In this document: positions 57,801-64,000 of the stretch, in pieces
Layout of the letters: each line of letters begins with the position of its first letter
Numbering within the stretch: the first letter of the stretch is position 1
NCBI GenBank assembly: GCA_024516035.1
Contig: CM044958.1
Coordinates: forward strand, 8,762,771 to 8,826,770
DNA: 64,000 nt
DNA from: Bactericera cockerelli
Lineage: Eukaryota > Arthropoda > Insecta > Hemiptera > Triozidae
Direction: 5' to 3'
Notes under the pieces: generated by a model
What the model was told of the DNA's origin: nothing
Seen by the model: the letters and a program-made list of their open reading frames with translations, nothing else
Database searches by the model: none
Translations under genes and position numbers: made by a program

Positions 57801-60800
57801 ATTTCACAACCGAGCATGTGACTGACCTCAGTAGCTTGATCGATAAGGTGGCGGTTTTGTTTTCAAGATATCACGATTGTGATTAACACATCATAACTTA
57901 CAAACAATGGGACTTATGCAATTATGCAATGGGTGTTCTAACTGAAATAGAATCAAATGATCGACGGGGAAATTTTATTCATAACAATAATGCGACTTAT
58001 TAATATGAATAACTAGCGGGCTGTCGCCCGCTTTGCGGGCCGAGGCATGGCCGTGCGGAGAAATAGCGGTGAAAGCAAAAAATCCTTTTTCGCCAATGGC
58101 AGGTGTTGTAGTGGGAATTTCGAAAAATCCCGTCTTATTGCACATCTAGACTATAAGACAAAGCTACCTACCAAATTTCAGCTTCCTAGGACTTACCAGT
58201 TCGGAGAAACAGTGATGAATCAGTGAGTGAGTGAGTCAGTCAGTCAGTCAGTCAGTGAACCTCTCTTTTATAAATATAGATAAATTATTATTAATATGAA
58301 TTTGATCTAGCAATTTTGAAAGTCATGATCTAAAATAAAAGAGAATTAATCTGAATTACCGTATTAGCATTCAGACATATCGACTAGAAATGTATGGTTA
58401 CCTTCGTCATGACTTAGTTCTGGTCTCCCATCATTCCTCAAGCAATAACCCATATCACTACCACTGCAGGATCTCTGTCTATTTCTTTTAGCCTCTTGAT
58501 TAGAGCTCGAAGGGTCTGAAATATAGGAGATCAAAAAATTAATTTATTTTTGAGTCGTTCATGATAGTAAAACATCTTTAGTCCACTGATAGTCTAGTGG
58601 TTAACGCGCTAGTCTAGTAATCCAGGTAGCGTAGGGATCCGTTGGTTTGAATTCCACCTAGTGCATGAATTTTTCCTCATTAATTTGAATTTTTCACCAC
58701 ATAATAATAAGACTCTGAGGGTTAGGTGGTAGACAATTCTTTGAGCATTAACCTCGCCTGGTGGTTACCTTCCACACATTTTCTTCTTAATTTATTTTTA
58801 TACTATTTTATCTTTTACGTATTTTTTTCTTAATTTTATACTGTAAATATTGTTTTTACCTAATTTTATACTGTATATATTGTGTCCTCTTAGTATGGAT
58901 TAAAATAAAACTAATAATAAGTACGAAAAGAACCTGATTTTCCAGCGTCATCGGTGCCGGCTTTGTGGAGGCTCGTCTTCATATGAAACTCGGCGGACAT
59001 GACTTTGGTTTTGTTTCTCATGGCTTCCTCGTGAGCTGTGAGAACTTTCTTCGTGGGACTGGAGCCCTTGCGCGTTCTACCTTCTGATGACTCACGTGTT
59101 CTACACGCATCACCGCGCGTTGCGCTGTCCGTGGTATCGCGAGTTGTGCTATCCTTGGTTTCGCGAGTTGTGCCATCCGCGATATCGCAAGTTGTGCTAT
59201 CTTTCGTATCGCGAGTAGAACGGTTCATATCGATATCGAATTCAGCACTCAGGATTTTCTGTTTGATAAGCAAGGCTGACTGCCGTGCGTCCAAGACATT
59301 CGTTCCTTTGCTCATCTCTTCAGTCTTTGATTTTTCAGTCGAACATTGTACCTCGGTTTTATCTCTCCGTGACTTTTTTCGGCCTTGGTTTCTGTTTTTT
59401 TCAAGCTCGACGGTTCCTGAGCTTGTGCCGGGAGGGGAACCCCTGAAGCAATCACTCATTTCAGCGCCCTGGGCTCTGGCTTTGTTGTCCATAGCTTCTT
59501 CGTGCGCATGCGCACTGTTGCCTTCCATGTATTTCTCCTTCAGGTCGAAGGGCTCGCCGGGTTTGGCCATGGCTTCACCTGAAATCAGGACGTTCATCCC
59601 ATCTTTATGACGTGTAAGCCAGTGAAGAATTATGATCAGTAAAAAAAGAATGTAGGTATTTTCAAAATATACTAAACATAGTCTATATCAGCACCTTATC
59701 TAAATTAGTTTTAATCTAGCAGTAAGGAAATTGTTCAGACCGAAAGGTAAAATAACAATAAAAAAAATTCAATTCAATTCAAATTCACCTCGTCCATCGA
59801 GCTATAACTGATAAATTACATTACTTGGAAGGACTCAAATACACATACAGATAATAATAACATGTGTGTCCCGGTAGCTCAGTGTTCAACGAGCCTGTCT
59901 GGTAATCAAGAGGTCCCGGGTTCGAAACCCAGCCGGGACATGACACGTTATCTCAAACGTCTTTGGCTTATTGCTAAAATAATGGGACTCATTAGTCCCA
60001 ATGGGCAATATGGCCAGTTGGCCACCATTCAAACGAGAAATCTAACTTACAAACTTATTTTTAAATTCACACATTAAAGATGTGATGTGTCCCGTTAGCT
60101 GTGGGAGGATATGAAGTGGTCTTTTTTATGTAAACCATCAGGCAATATTAGTGATAAAGAAACACACAAATTTCACTATTTGTTTCATGTTAAAATAACA
60201 CAAATAAAGCTTGAATTGAATTGAATTAAAGGCGATATTATAATTATTGGGTTTATTATTTTATAAGGGTTGGGTGGAAGAGATTGCCAAAGGCAATAAC
60301 CCCGCCCTTTAGTTAGGACATTATACTATGTACCTATATATTTATTTATTTTTTTCTTCACTTATATTGTATATTTATTTGTAATGATCTGTGTTGTATA
60401 TAATATGTCCAATTTATAAAGTGTAAATAAGTTATCATACTTGTGCTAATCAGTTTCGTGATATCACAACTACTCAAACTTTACTAAATTTACGCTGAAA
60501 CCGGGACTTGAACCACCGACCTCCAGATTACAAGTCCGCCGCCTTATCGATCAAGCTACTGAGGTCGGTTATAAAGTGTAAATAAATAAAATAAATAGAT
60601 TATTATTAATCCGTTAATTTGTAAATAAATAAAAAAATATTCACACCAACCTGTGCAAATATCGTACTCGCACGAGAGAACTTTGTTCCGGTTGGCTCTC
60701 GCTTGCAACCGGTTGCACTTCAAGTGGTCCAGCCTCTTCTGTGTCTCGCGGGTCAGCAGGATGGCTTCCTCTTCCTCCTCGATCTTCTGGATGAGCAGCT

Positions 60801-60992
60801 CCACGTTGGGAGGCTCGGGAATGTCCAGAGTGAAGAGGTCGGGGTCGCAAGCCGCCTCGGAGGAGGAGGGGATTGAAGAGGCAGAGGGGACTGAAGAGGC
60901 AGAGGAGGAGGGGGAGGGGAGGGAGGGGGTGTCAGGCAGGGAGGTCTCGCTGTGCGGGGGGGAGCAGCTGGTGGTGGAGGAGGATTTTGACT
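44538..60992 (-). CDS. TUBGCP6: Gamma-tubulin complex component 6-like, 3' part of gene
   Basis: Ten coding exons on the minus strand: 60651-60992, 58934-59578, 58402-58515, 57495-57608, 52620-52733, 51735-51854, 50180-50838, 47766-47966, 46516-46688, 44538-44808. GT-AG junctions and phases agree, giving 916 visible residues plus stop. The 5' exons lie past the right edge (the 60992 acceptor is phase 1). GCP6 is a scaffold of the gamma-tubulin ring complex that nucleates microtubules. The last four exons carry the Spc97/Spc98 (GRIP) C-terminal domain: ELDVTLVQKYLEQSISVPLC, LLNPFKLNSILRKAV, YKVDWPLNIVLT, and the end ENLLAIFQRFLKISLYFHDY. These match GCP6 better than GCP2-5. The upstream part is Ser/Glu-rich and low-complexity with four duplicated exons. 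The donor at 58934 is weak (GTTCTT). Confidence 0.9.
44866..45058 (+). mobile_element. LINE 3' tail (type G), TUBGCP6 last intron
   Basis: AAGGGTTGGGTGGAAGAGATT-GCCATAGGCAATAACCCCGCC, T-rich centre, TAATAAAGTG and (ATA)n. Confidence 0.82.
45225..45372. repeat. Repeat H, best copy
   Basis: TTCAACCTCATGGTTGAGGTTG is a small hairpin, followed by GGCTGGATGCCCTTCCTAAC and TTTAACGTCCTGGATTAGG. Confidence 0.65.
45462..46515 (-). repeat. Tandem array of exon-intron junctions (5' splice sites), 65/50-bp units
   Basis: Nineteen intronic copies of a unit that on the minus strand reads GTGGAGTACGTCAAGCAG-ATAAGATTCAG|GTGAGA, then GATGTTTTATACTCT. This is the last ~30-38 nt of the TUBGCP6 exon 46516-46688 plus its 5' splice site and the first intronic bases. 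The longer 65-bp unit keeps TACTACCGACATGTG, while the 50-bp unit lacks it. The genuine exon end is the 20th copy, adjacent at 46516. All 19 copies keep GT, and 18 keep CAG|GTGAGA (the one near 45800 reads CAC|GTGAGA). Confidence 0.95.
46700..47215 (+). other. Unassigned ORF with a transmembrane-like segment in a TUBGCP6 intron
   Basis: An 84-codon plus-strand ORF (46953-47207) has an internal ATG at 46998 followed by a basic N-terminus (MRPRTSDCRIYCRLKTW), a strong hydrophobic run (SFIALIIIILSVMV) and 37 further residues. It looks like the start of a type II membrane protein. There is no splice donor in the expected place and the ORF ends just before a TA-flanked MITE. It could be a captured gene fragment or chance. 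Confidence 0.2.
47221..47695. mobile_element. Tc1-like MITE, short copy of the 42.2-kb family
   Basis: TA-flanked CAGGGTGGGGCAAAAGTC...GACTTTTGCCCCACCCTG. One copy of the GTTTGCAAATGGCGTCCAAC block. The right arm is shortened by an internal deletion near 47635. Confidence 0.88.
48190..48401 (-). mobile_element. SINE D (TUBGCP6 intron)
   Basis: The minus strand reads GCACGATTAGCTCAGTAG, GTTCGAATCCCAGAGCCGA, GCACCTAAATGGAAAGTATT. The 3' part is shortened. Confidence 0.8.
48402..48569. mobile_element. TTAA-flanked MITE with GTACCACCGGTGGTAC palindromes
   Basis: TTAA at 48402-48405 and 48566-48569, termini CACTTGGACGACCGG and CCGGTCGTCTATGTG. Inside: GTGTACCACGGGTGGTACAC and GTGTACCACCGGTGGTACAT. 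It sits flush against the head of the SINE D at 48190-48401. Confidence 0.85.
48656..48779 (+). mobile_element. SINE B, 5' half, split by a LINE
   Basis: TGTCCCGGTAGCTCAGTGG, GGTTCGAAACCCAGCCGGGA, TATCCTCCCATTTGGGAG up to TACCACAT. It continues at 50073 with ACATAATAATACGTCTTGAG. Confidence 0.9.
48780..50072 (-). mobile_element. 5'-truncated LINE inserted into a SINE B
   Basis: The plus-strand T run at 48780-48810 is the poly-A tail of a minus-strand element. Upstream of it lie a short 3' UTR (GCAGGGCGTTAAGTAAAATT) and a reverse-transcriptase reading frame up to ~50050. The two halves of the SINE (48656-48779 and 50073-50170) rejoin when it is removed, with ACAT shared at the junctions. Confidence 0.88.
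48891..50050 (-). pseudogene. LINE reverse transcriptase, internally deleted
   Basis: The upstream part reads SKVFESCIFKRISSFVYK then AQHGFIRHRSTVSNLVEF and YTDIHRA, the RT fingers and first Asp region. At about 49865 it jumps in another frame to VIQGSKLSGIFFAILM, then the catalytic YADD box (QYLLYADDFKLF), the thumb, and the long C-terminal helical tail (LEDRRKYNYIMLLYNILNN). Roughly 90 residues between the first Asp and the QGSKLSG motif are missing and the frame is broken, so it cannot be active. It belongs to the Jockey/CR1-like group by motif order. Confidence 0.85.
50073..50172 (+). mobile_element. SINE B, 3' half, displaced by a LINE
   Basis: GAGCTTACTGCTGGAATAAT, GGGACTTAATAGTCCTAATC and GGGCAGTATAAATAAGACG end in a (TTA)n tail 8 bp from a TUBGCP6 donor at 50179. 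Confidence 0.88.
50906..51062 (+). mobile_element. LINE 3' tail, variant type G2
   Basis: AAGGGTGGTGCGGAAGAGAA-TGCCAAAGGCATTATCACC-ACCCTT forms a perfect outer and inner stem. A T-rich part, AATAAAGATTGATC and (ATA)n follow. Confidence 0.82.
51120..51392 (-). mobile_element. tRNA-headed SINE, type E
   Basis: The minus strand reads GATTGCACACACGGTGACC, GGTTCGATCCACAGCAGGG, TGTCCAGGTTTCG, AGTAGCTGCTTTAATGTGAG, CAGCCACCAGTGGGG. Confidence 0.82.
51945..52260 (-). other. Unassigned ORF between duplicated exons
   Basis: A 90-codon minus-strand ORF (51953-52225) has a gene-like composition (LFEQIASITIEMLERV, NIKFPKSSAAMGPWRALSS) but I recognise no family. It has no splice signals and is likely a TE or captured remnant. 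Confidence 0.2.
52376..52572 (+). mobile_element. LINE 3' tail, variant type G3
   Basis: GTAGGAAGAGAAAGCCACAGG-TTTTAACCTCGCCCCTTGG, T-rich middle, TAATAAAGATT and ATAATAATA. Confidence 0.7.
52979..53180 (+). mobile_element. tRNA-headed SINE, type A
   Basis: GTGTACTGGTAGGCAAGTGG, AGTCTGGTAATCTAGG, GATCCGTTGGTTCGAATTCC, GAGGGTTAGGTGGTAGAAAA, GCATTAACCTCGCCTGG, ACTAAAGAGT end. Confidence 0.9.
54119..54691 (+). CDS. Putative zinc-binding protein of an unclassified transposable element
   Basis: A 190-codon ORF with ATG two bases after a CACT context shared by both arms. Visible zinc-ligand pairs: C6-x2-C9 (TCFICG) with H54-x2-C57 (LHEKCRKG), then C97-x2-C100 (LCFYCGKD) with a later H-rich stretch (LPLHRRE) and KYDSC. 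This is the layout of two CxxC...HxxC modules, a paired pattern seen in uncharacterised TE-linked proteins of invertebrates. A short coiled basic segment (EIMQKIKG) lies between the modules. I see no catalytic DDE, tyrosine-recombinase or reverse-transcriptase motif, so its own mobility is unclear. It could be the first exon of a longer transposase now lost, or an accessory DNA-binding protein. Confidence 0.6.
   Translation: MEDVTCFICGNIVQEGADRGILKEKSLRTFIETSRRRNDGHHKWLQTQKSVILHEKCRKGVYTKESNIVKAEKEAGNGSRVTRGREEIPKFNFKELCFYCGKDASESFKVKQKKLPLHRREIQTQEIMQKIKGSAIARRDEMAAVVLRKMATESDLVAAEGKYDSCRGMFFNSRPSMDPDAAQGISGRGE
55398..56081 (-). pseudogene. Mirror copy of the zinc-binding ORF, truncated and SINE-split
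   Basis: The minus strand starts MEDATCFICG at about 56079 and loses its frame at a SINE E insertion (55708-56035). It resumes with WRRNDVHHTWLQTQRS and the HEKCRKGVYTKESN and LCFYCGKD motifs, then ends at the inner repeat border near 55410. It matches residues 1-103 of the plus-strand ORF. Confidence 0.8.
55708..56035 (+). mobile_element. tRNA-headed SINE, type E, inside the right arm
   Basis: CTCTGTAGCCGAGTGAGTTA, CATTGCACGCATGGTGACC, GGGTTCAATTACCAGCGGG, CGGGGTCCACTCATACTTCG, CGACCAGTGGCTGAATCATA and a TATTATTATTAATATT tail. Confidence 0.88.
57075..57376 (-). mobile_element. tRNA-headed SINE, type E
   Basis: The minus strand reads ACCGTTGCCGAGTGAGATAG, GCATTGCACGCATGGTGACC, GGGTTCGATCCCCAGCGGGG, TGGATGTTGTCCACTG, CGACCAGTGGCGGCATTACC. 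Confidence 0.88.
57828..57905 (+). mobile_element. SINE C fragment
   Basis: GACCTCAGTAGCTTGATCGA-TAAGGTGGCGG then jumps to GATATCACGATTGTG. The B-box portion is deleted. Confidence 0.75.
58012..58285 (+). mobile_element. Dispersed repeat with GCGGGC hairpin and (CAGT)n end
   Basis: CTAGCGGGCTGTCGCCCGCTTT start with a GCGGGC hairpin, ACCAAATTTCAGCTTCCTAG, then GAGTGAGTCAGTCAGTCAG and TATAAATATAGATA. The arrangement recalls RTE-related non-coding repeats common in arthropods. Confidence 0.6.
58579..58778 (+). mobile_element. tRNA-headed SINE, type A
   Basis: GTCCACTGATAGTCTAGTGG, AGTCTAGTAATCCAGG, GGTTTGAATTCCACC, CATGAATTTTTCC, GGGTTAGGTGGTAG, GCATTAACCTCGCCTGG. Confidence 0.88.
59871..60030 (+). 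mobile_element. tRNA-headed SINE, type B
   Basis: TCCCGGTAGCTCAGTG, GGTTCGAAACCCAGCCGGGA, TTGCTAAAATAATGGGAC, TAGTCCCAATGGGCAATATG. Confidence 0.85.
60262..60432 (+). mobile_element. LINE 3' tail (type G)
   Basis: AAGGGTTGGGTGGAAGAGAT-TGCCAAAGGCAATAACCCC-GCCCTTT, T-rich centre, then AAGTGTAAATAAGT. Confidence 0.82.
60440..60569 (-). mobile_element. tRNA-headed SINE, type C
   Basis: The minus strand reads GACCTCAGTAGCTTGATCGA, GACTTGTAATCTGGAGGTCG, GGTTCAAGTCCCGGTTTCAG and GAGTAGTTGTGATATCACGA. Confidence 0.88.
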
Positions 60993-60999
60993 CTGGGGA

Positions 61000-61525
61000 G
61001 GAATGGAATAGAATAGAATTACCTTGTTTTATACTGCCGAGGTAGACTGAAAAGTCCCTTTACTCCAGCAGTGAAACAGGTCTTATATATTCGCTGCTAG
61101 AAAATCAAAGAGGCATAAGTGACAAAAAACGAAAATCGATACTATCACACAGGCATACTGCTCTTGAAAGATACTCTTGGTAGCACGAACAGGCGTATGT
61201 GATTTCTAAACCCTTGTGAAGATGTTGATTTTCTTATGTTTGGGCGTATGTGATATTTGCGGGAAAAGTTGCAGCACACACAGGCTTAATTGCGCTCCTG
61301 AAAACTTTGATAAAATCACTTACGCCTCTTTGACTTTCTAGCGGCGATTTTATGGGATAAATATTTTACATATAACATATGAAAAAACCATGTTTATAAA
61401 AAAAAAAAAAAAAAAAAAAAAATGTAGAGCATGAAGTGTGTTTTAGTGTTCTTTAAATTTACATAAAATAGACGAAATTCAGTATGAATTTCACATGAAT
61501 GTTCATTAATTGTACAAGTACGTTA
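61000..61525. other. TUBGCP6 intron, nothing recognised
   Basis: A poly-A run at about 61398-61422. No gene or TE that I can name. Confidence 0.5.
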
Positions 61526-61527
61526 AG

Positions 61528-61745
61528 TGCATTGGTAGTCAAGTGGTTAACGCTCTAGTCTGGTAATCCAGGTAGCGTAAAGATCTGTTGGTTCGAATCC
61601 CCCCACCCAGTTCATGAATTTTTCCTCATCAATTTGAGTTTGTGACCACATAATAATAAGATTCTGAGGGTTAGGTGGTAGAAATGCTTTGAGCATTAAC
61701 CTCGCCTGGTGGTTACCTTCCACTAAAGAGTTTTATTATTATTAA
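61528..61745 (+). mobile_element. tRNA-headed SINE, type A
   Basis: GTGCATTGGTAGTCAAGTGG, AGTCTGGTAATCCAGG, GTTGGTTCGAATCCCCCC, CATGAATTTTTCC, GAGGGTTAGGTGGTAGAAAT, GCATTAACCTCGCCTGG. Confidence 0.9.
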
Positions 61746-61814
61746 TAATACACTCAAACCTGGATCATGATTGAGAAAAATCTCGATATAAGGAAACCAG
61801 ACCGTAATTTTCAC

Positions 61815-64000
61815 CACCCAACCTCGACTATTTCACAACTCACCTAGCTTCCCGTCTGTGGTGTCTCCACTCTGTCTGTCTTCACTATTTCACAACTCAC
61901 CTAGCTTCCCGTCTCGTCTGTCTTGACTATTTCACAACTCACCTAGCTTCCCGTCTGTGGTGTCTCCACTCTGTCTGTCTTGACTATTTCACAACTCACC
62001 TAGCTTCCCGTCTGTGGTGTCTCCACTCTGTCTTGACTATTTCACAACTCACCTAGCTTCCCGTCTGTGGTGTCTCCTCTCTGTCTGTCTTGACTATTTC
62101 ACAACTCACCTAGCTTCCCGTCTGTGGTGTCTCCACTCTGTCTGTCTTGACTATTTCACAACTCACCTAGCTTCCCGTCTCTGTCTGTCTTGACTATTTC
62201 ACAACTCACCTAGCTTCCCGTCTCTGTCTGTCTTGACTATTTCACAACTCACCTAGCTTCCCGTCTGTGGTGTCTCCACTCTGTCTGTCTTGACTATTTC
62301 ACAACTCACCTAGCTTCCCATCTGTGGTGTCTCCACTCTGTCTGTCTTGACTATTTCACAACTCACCTAGCTTCCCGTTCTCTGTCTGTCTTGACTATTT
62401 CACAACTCACCTAGCTTCCCGTCTCTGTTCTTGTGTCTGACTATTTCACAACTCACCTAGCTTCCCGTCTGTGGTGTCTCCACTCTGTCTGTCTTGACTA
62501 TTTCACAACTCACCTAGCTTCCCTGTCTCCACTGTCTGTCTTGACTATTTCACAACTCACCTAGCTTCCCGTCTGTGGTGTCTCCACTCTGTCTGTCTTG
62601 ACTATTTCACAACTCACCTAGCTTCCCGTCTGTGGTGTCTCCTCTCTGTCTGTCTGACTATTTCACAACTCACCTAGCTTCCCGTCTGTGGTGTCTCCAC
62701 TCTGTCTTGACTATTTCACAACTCACCTAGCTTCCCGTCTGTGGTGTCTCCACTCTGTCTGTCTTGACTATTTCACAACTCACCTAGCTTCCCGTCTCTG
62801 TCTGTCTTGACTATTTCACAACTCACCTAGCTTCCCGTCTGTGTCTGTCTTGACTATTTCACAACTCACCTAGCTTCCCGTCTGTGGTGTCTCCACTCTG
62901 TCTGTCTTGACTTTTCACAACTCACCTAGCTTCCCGTCTGTGGTGTCTCCACTCTGTCTGTCTTGACTATTTCACAACTCACCTAGCTTCCCGTCTGTGT
63001 GTTCCTTGACTATTTCACAACTCACCTAGCTTCCCGTCTGTGGTGTCTCCACTCTGTCTGTCTTGACTATTTCACAACTCACCTAGCTTCCCGTCTGTGG
63101 TGTCTCCACTCTGTCTGTCTTGACTATTTCACAACTCACCTAGCTTCCCGTCTGTGGTGTCTCCACTCTGTCTGTCTTGACTATTTCACAACTCACCTAG
63201 CTTCCCGTCTGTGGTGTCTCCACTCTGTCTGTCTTGACTTTCAAATCACTGCTTCGTCTATCGTCTTGACATTTACACTACTAGCTTCCCGTCTGTGGTG
63301 TCTCCACTCTCGTCTTGACTATTTCACAACTCACCTAGCTTCCCGTCTGTGGTGTCTCCACTCTGTCTGTTGACTATTTCACAACTCACCTAGCTTCCCG
63401 TCTGTGGTGTCTCCACTCTGTCTGTCTTGACTATTTCACAACTCACCTAGCTTCCGTCTGTGGTGTCTCCACTCTGTCTGTCTTGACTATTTCACAACTC
63501 ACCTAGCTTCCCGTCTGTGGTGTCTCCACTCTGTCTGTCTTGACTATTTCACAACTCACCTAGCTTCCCGTCTGTGGTGTCTCCACTCTGTCTGTCTTGA
63601 CTATTTCACAACTCACCTAGCTTCCCGTCTGTGGTGTCTCCACTGCTGTCTTGACTATTTCACAACTCACCTAGCTTCCCGTCTGTGGTGTCTCCACTCT
63701 GTCTCTTGACTATTTCACAACTCACCTAGCTTCCCGTCTGTGGTGTCTCCACTCTGTCTTGACTATTTCACAACTCACCTAGCTTCCCGTCTGTGGTGTC
63801 TCCACTCTGTCTGTCTTGACTATTTCACAACTCACCTAGCTTCCCGTCTGTGGTGTCTCCACTCTGTCTGTCTTGACTATTTCACAACTCACCTAGCTTC
63901 CCGTCTGTGGTGTCTCCACTCTGTCTGTCTTGACTATTTCACAACTCACCTAGCTTCCCGTCTGTGGTGTCTCCACTCTGTCTGTCTTGACTATTTCACA
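61815..64000 (-). repeat. Tandem array of exon-intron junctions (5' splice sites), ~57-bp unit
   Basis: About 40 copies. On the minus strand the unit reads GGAGACACCACAGACGGG-AAGCTAG|GTGAGTTGTGAAATAGTC, then AAGACAGACAGAGT. The first part is coding-like (GDTTDGKL and one extra G) and ends in a strong 5' splice site. Phase 1 fits the phase-1 acceptor of the next downstream exon at 60992. Some units are shortened to 33-45 bp by loss of the GTGGTGTCTCCACTCT part. The array runs off the right edge. The genuine upstream exon probably lies beyond it. Confidence 0.9.

Larger units (their letters stand above)
51735..58515 (-). other. Cluster of four duplicated TUBGCP6 exons
   Basis: Exons 58402-58515, 57495-57608, 52620-52733 (114 nt each) and 51735-51854 (120 nt) are homologous. 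They share EARQNRDRSRAGRDMEHCMRNDG in the two middle copies, with variants KRNRQRSCSGSDMGYCLRNDG and QNRDRSRGGRDVGHCMRNDG. All are phase 1-1, so each can be added, lost or skipped without a frame change. Exons 2 and 3 of the set are nearly identical, exon 1 the most diverged. Confidence 0.93.

Noticed and set aside
59038..59610. 190-residue ORF on the plus strand opposite TUBGCP6
   Set aside because: It is the antisense of the large exon 58934-59578. The minus-strand frame fits splice sites and phase with both neighbouring exons.
62999..63373. 124-residue repetitive protein on the plus strand (LDYFTTHLASRLWCLHSVC-type repeats)
   Set aside because: It is the antisense shadow of the 57-bp donor-site array. 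The unit length is a multiple of three, so a frame stays open by chance.
61815..64000. CRISPR array
   Set aside because: The whole unit is repeated without unique spacers, the genome is eukaryotic and no cas-like gene is nearby.

Overview
The window is a piece of an AT-rich, intron-containing and repeat-dense animal nuclear genome. Gene structure (short GT-AG exons, long introns), the insect-type WDL context of the first presenilin aspartate, and the load of SINEs, Tc1/mariner-like, hAT-like and TTAA-flanked elements point to an insect. A hemipteran is my best guess, but this is inference from style and not from a species match. There are no operons, CRISPR arrays or convincing stand-alone RNA genes.

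Layout. 1-4015: right end of a ~190-bp satellite array. 4016-9500: SINEs and a fold-back Tc1-like relic. 9562-10405 (-): small mitochondrial membrane protein gene with a Deltamethrin_res/COX7B-like domain, two exons. 12-14 kb: transposon and LINE remnants. 14240-21186 (+): ACOT13/THEM2-type acyl-CoA thioesterase, three coding exons. 21.7-29 kb: mostly TEs, including a clean hAT-type MITE and a 2.2-kb Tc1/mariner-like element. 29148-38673 (-): complete presenilin, eight coding exons, 464 aa. 39604-41799 (+): ICT1/mRpL58 mitochondrial peptidyl-tRNA hydrolase, five exons, 196 aa, divergent from presenilin. 44538-64000 (-): 3' part of a TUBGCP6-like gamma-tubulin complex gene, ten coding exons in the window (916 aa visible), with its 5' part beyond the right edge.

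The five genes do not form a pathway. Three act in or near mitochondria or lipid metabolism, presenilin is the gamma-secretase protease, and GCP6 is a microtubule-nucleation scaffold.

The most unusual structure lies in the TUBGCP6 gene. Two of its introns carry tandem arrays whose repeat unit spans an exon-intron junction, so each unit holds a consensus 5' splice site: 19 intronic copies at 45.46-46.5 kb and about 40 copies at 61.8-64.0 kb. The same gene has four tandemly duplicated phase 1-1 exons (114, 114, 114 and 120 nt). One of its introns houses a 3.4-kb element with long inverted repeats and a Cys/His zinc-binding ORF that I cannot assign to a known superfamily. Other notable points are a 5S-rRNA-headed SINE that shares its body with a tRNA-headed SINE, and a LINE-tail hairpin that varies in a compensatory way between copies.
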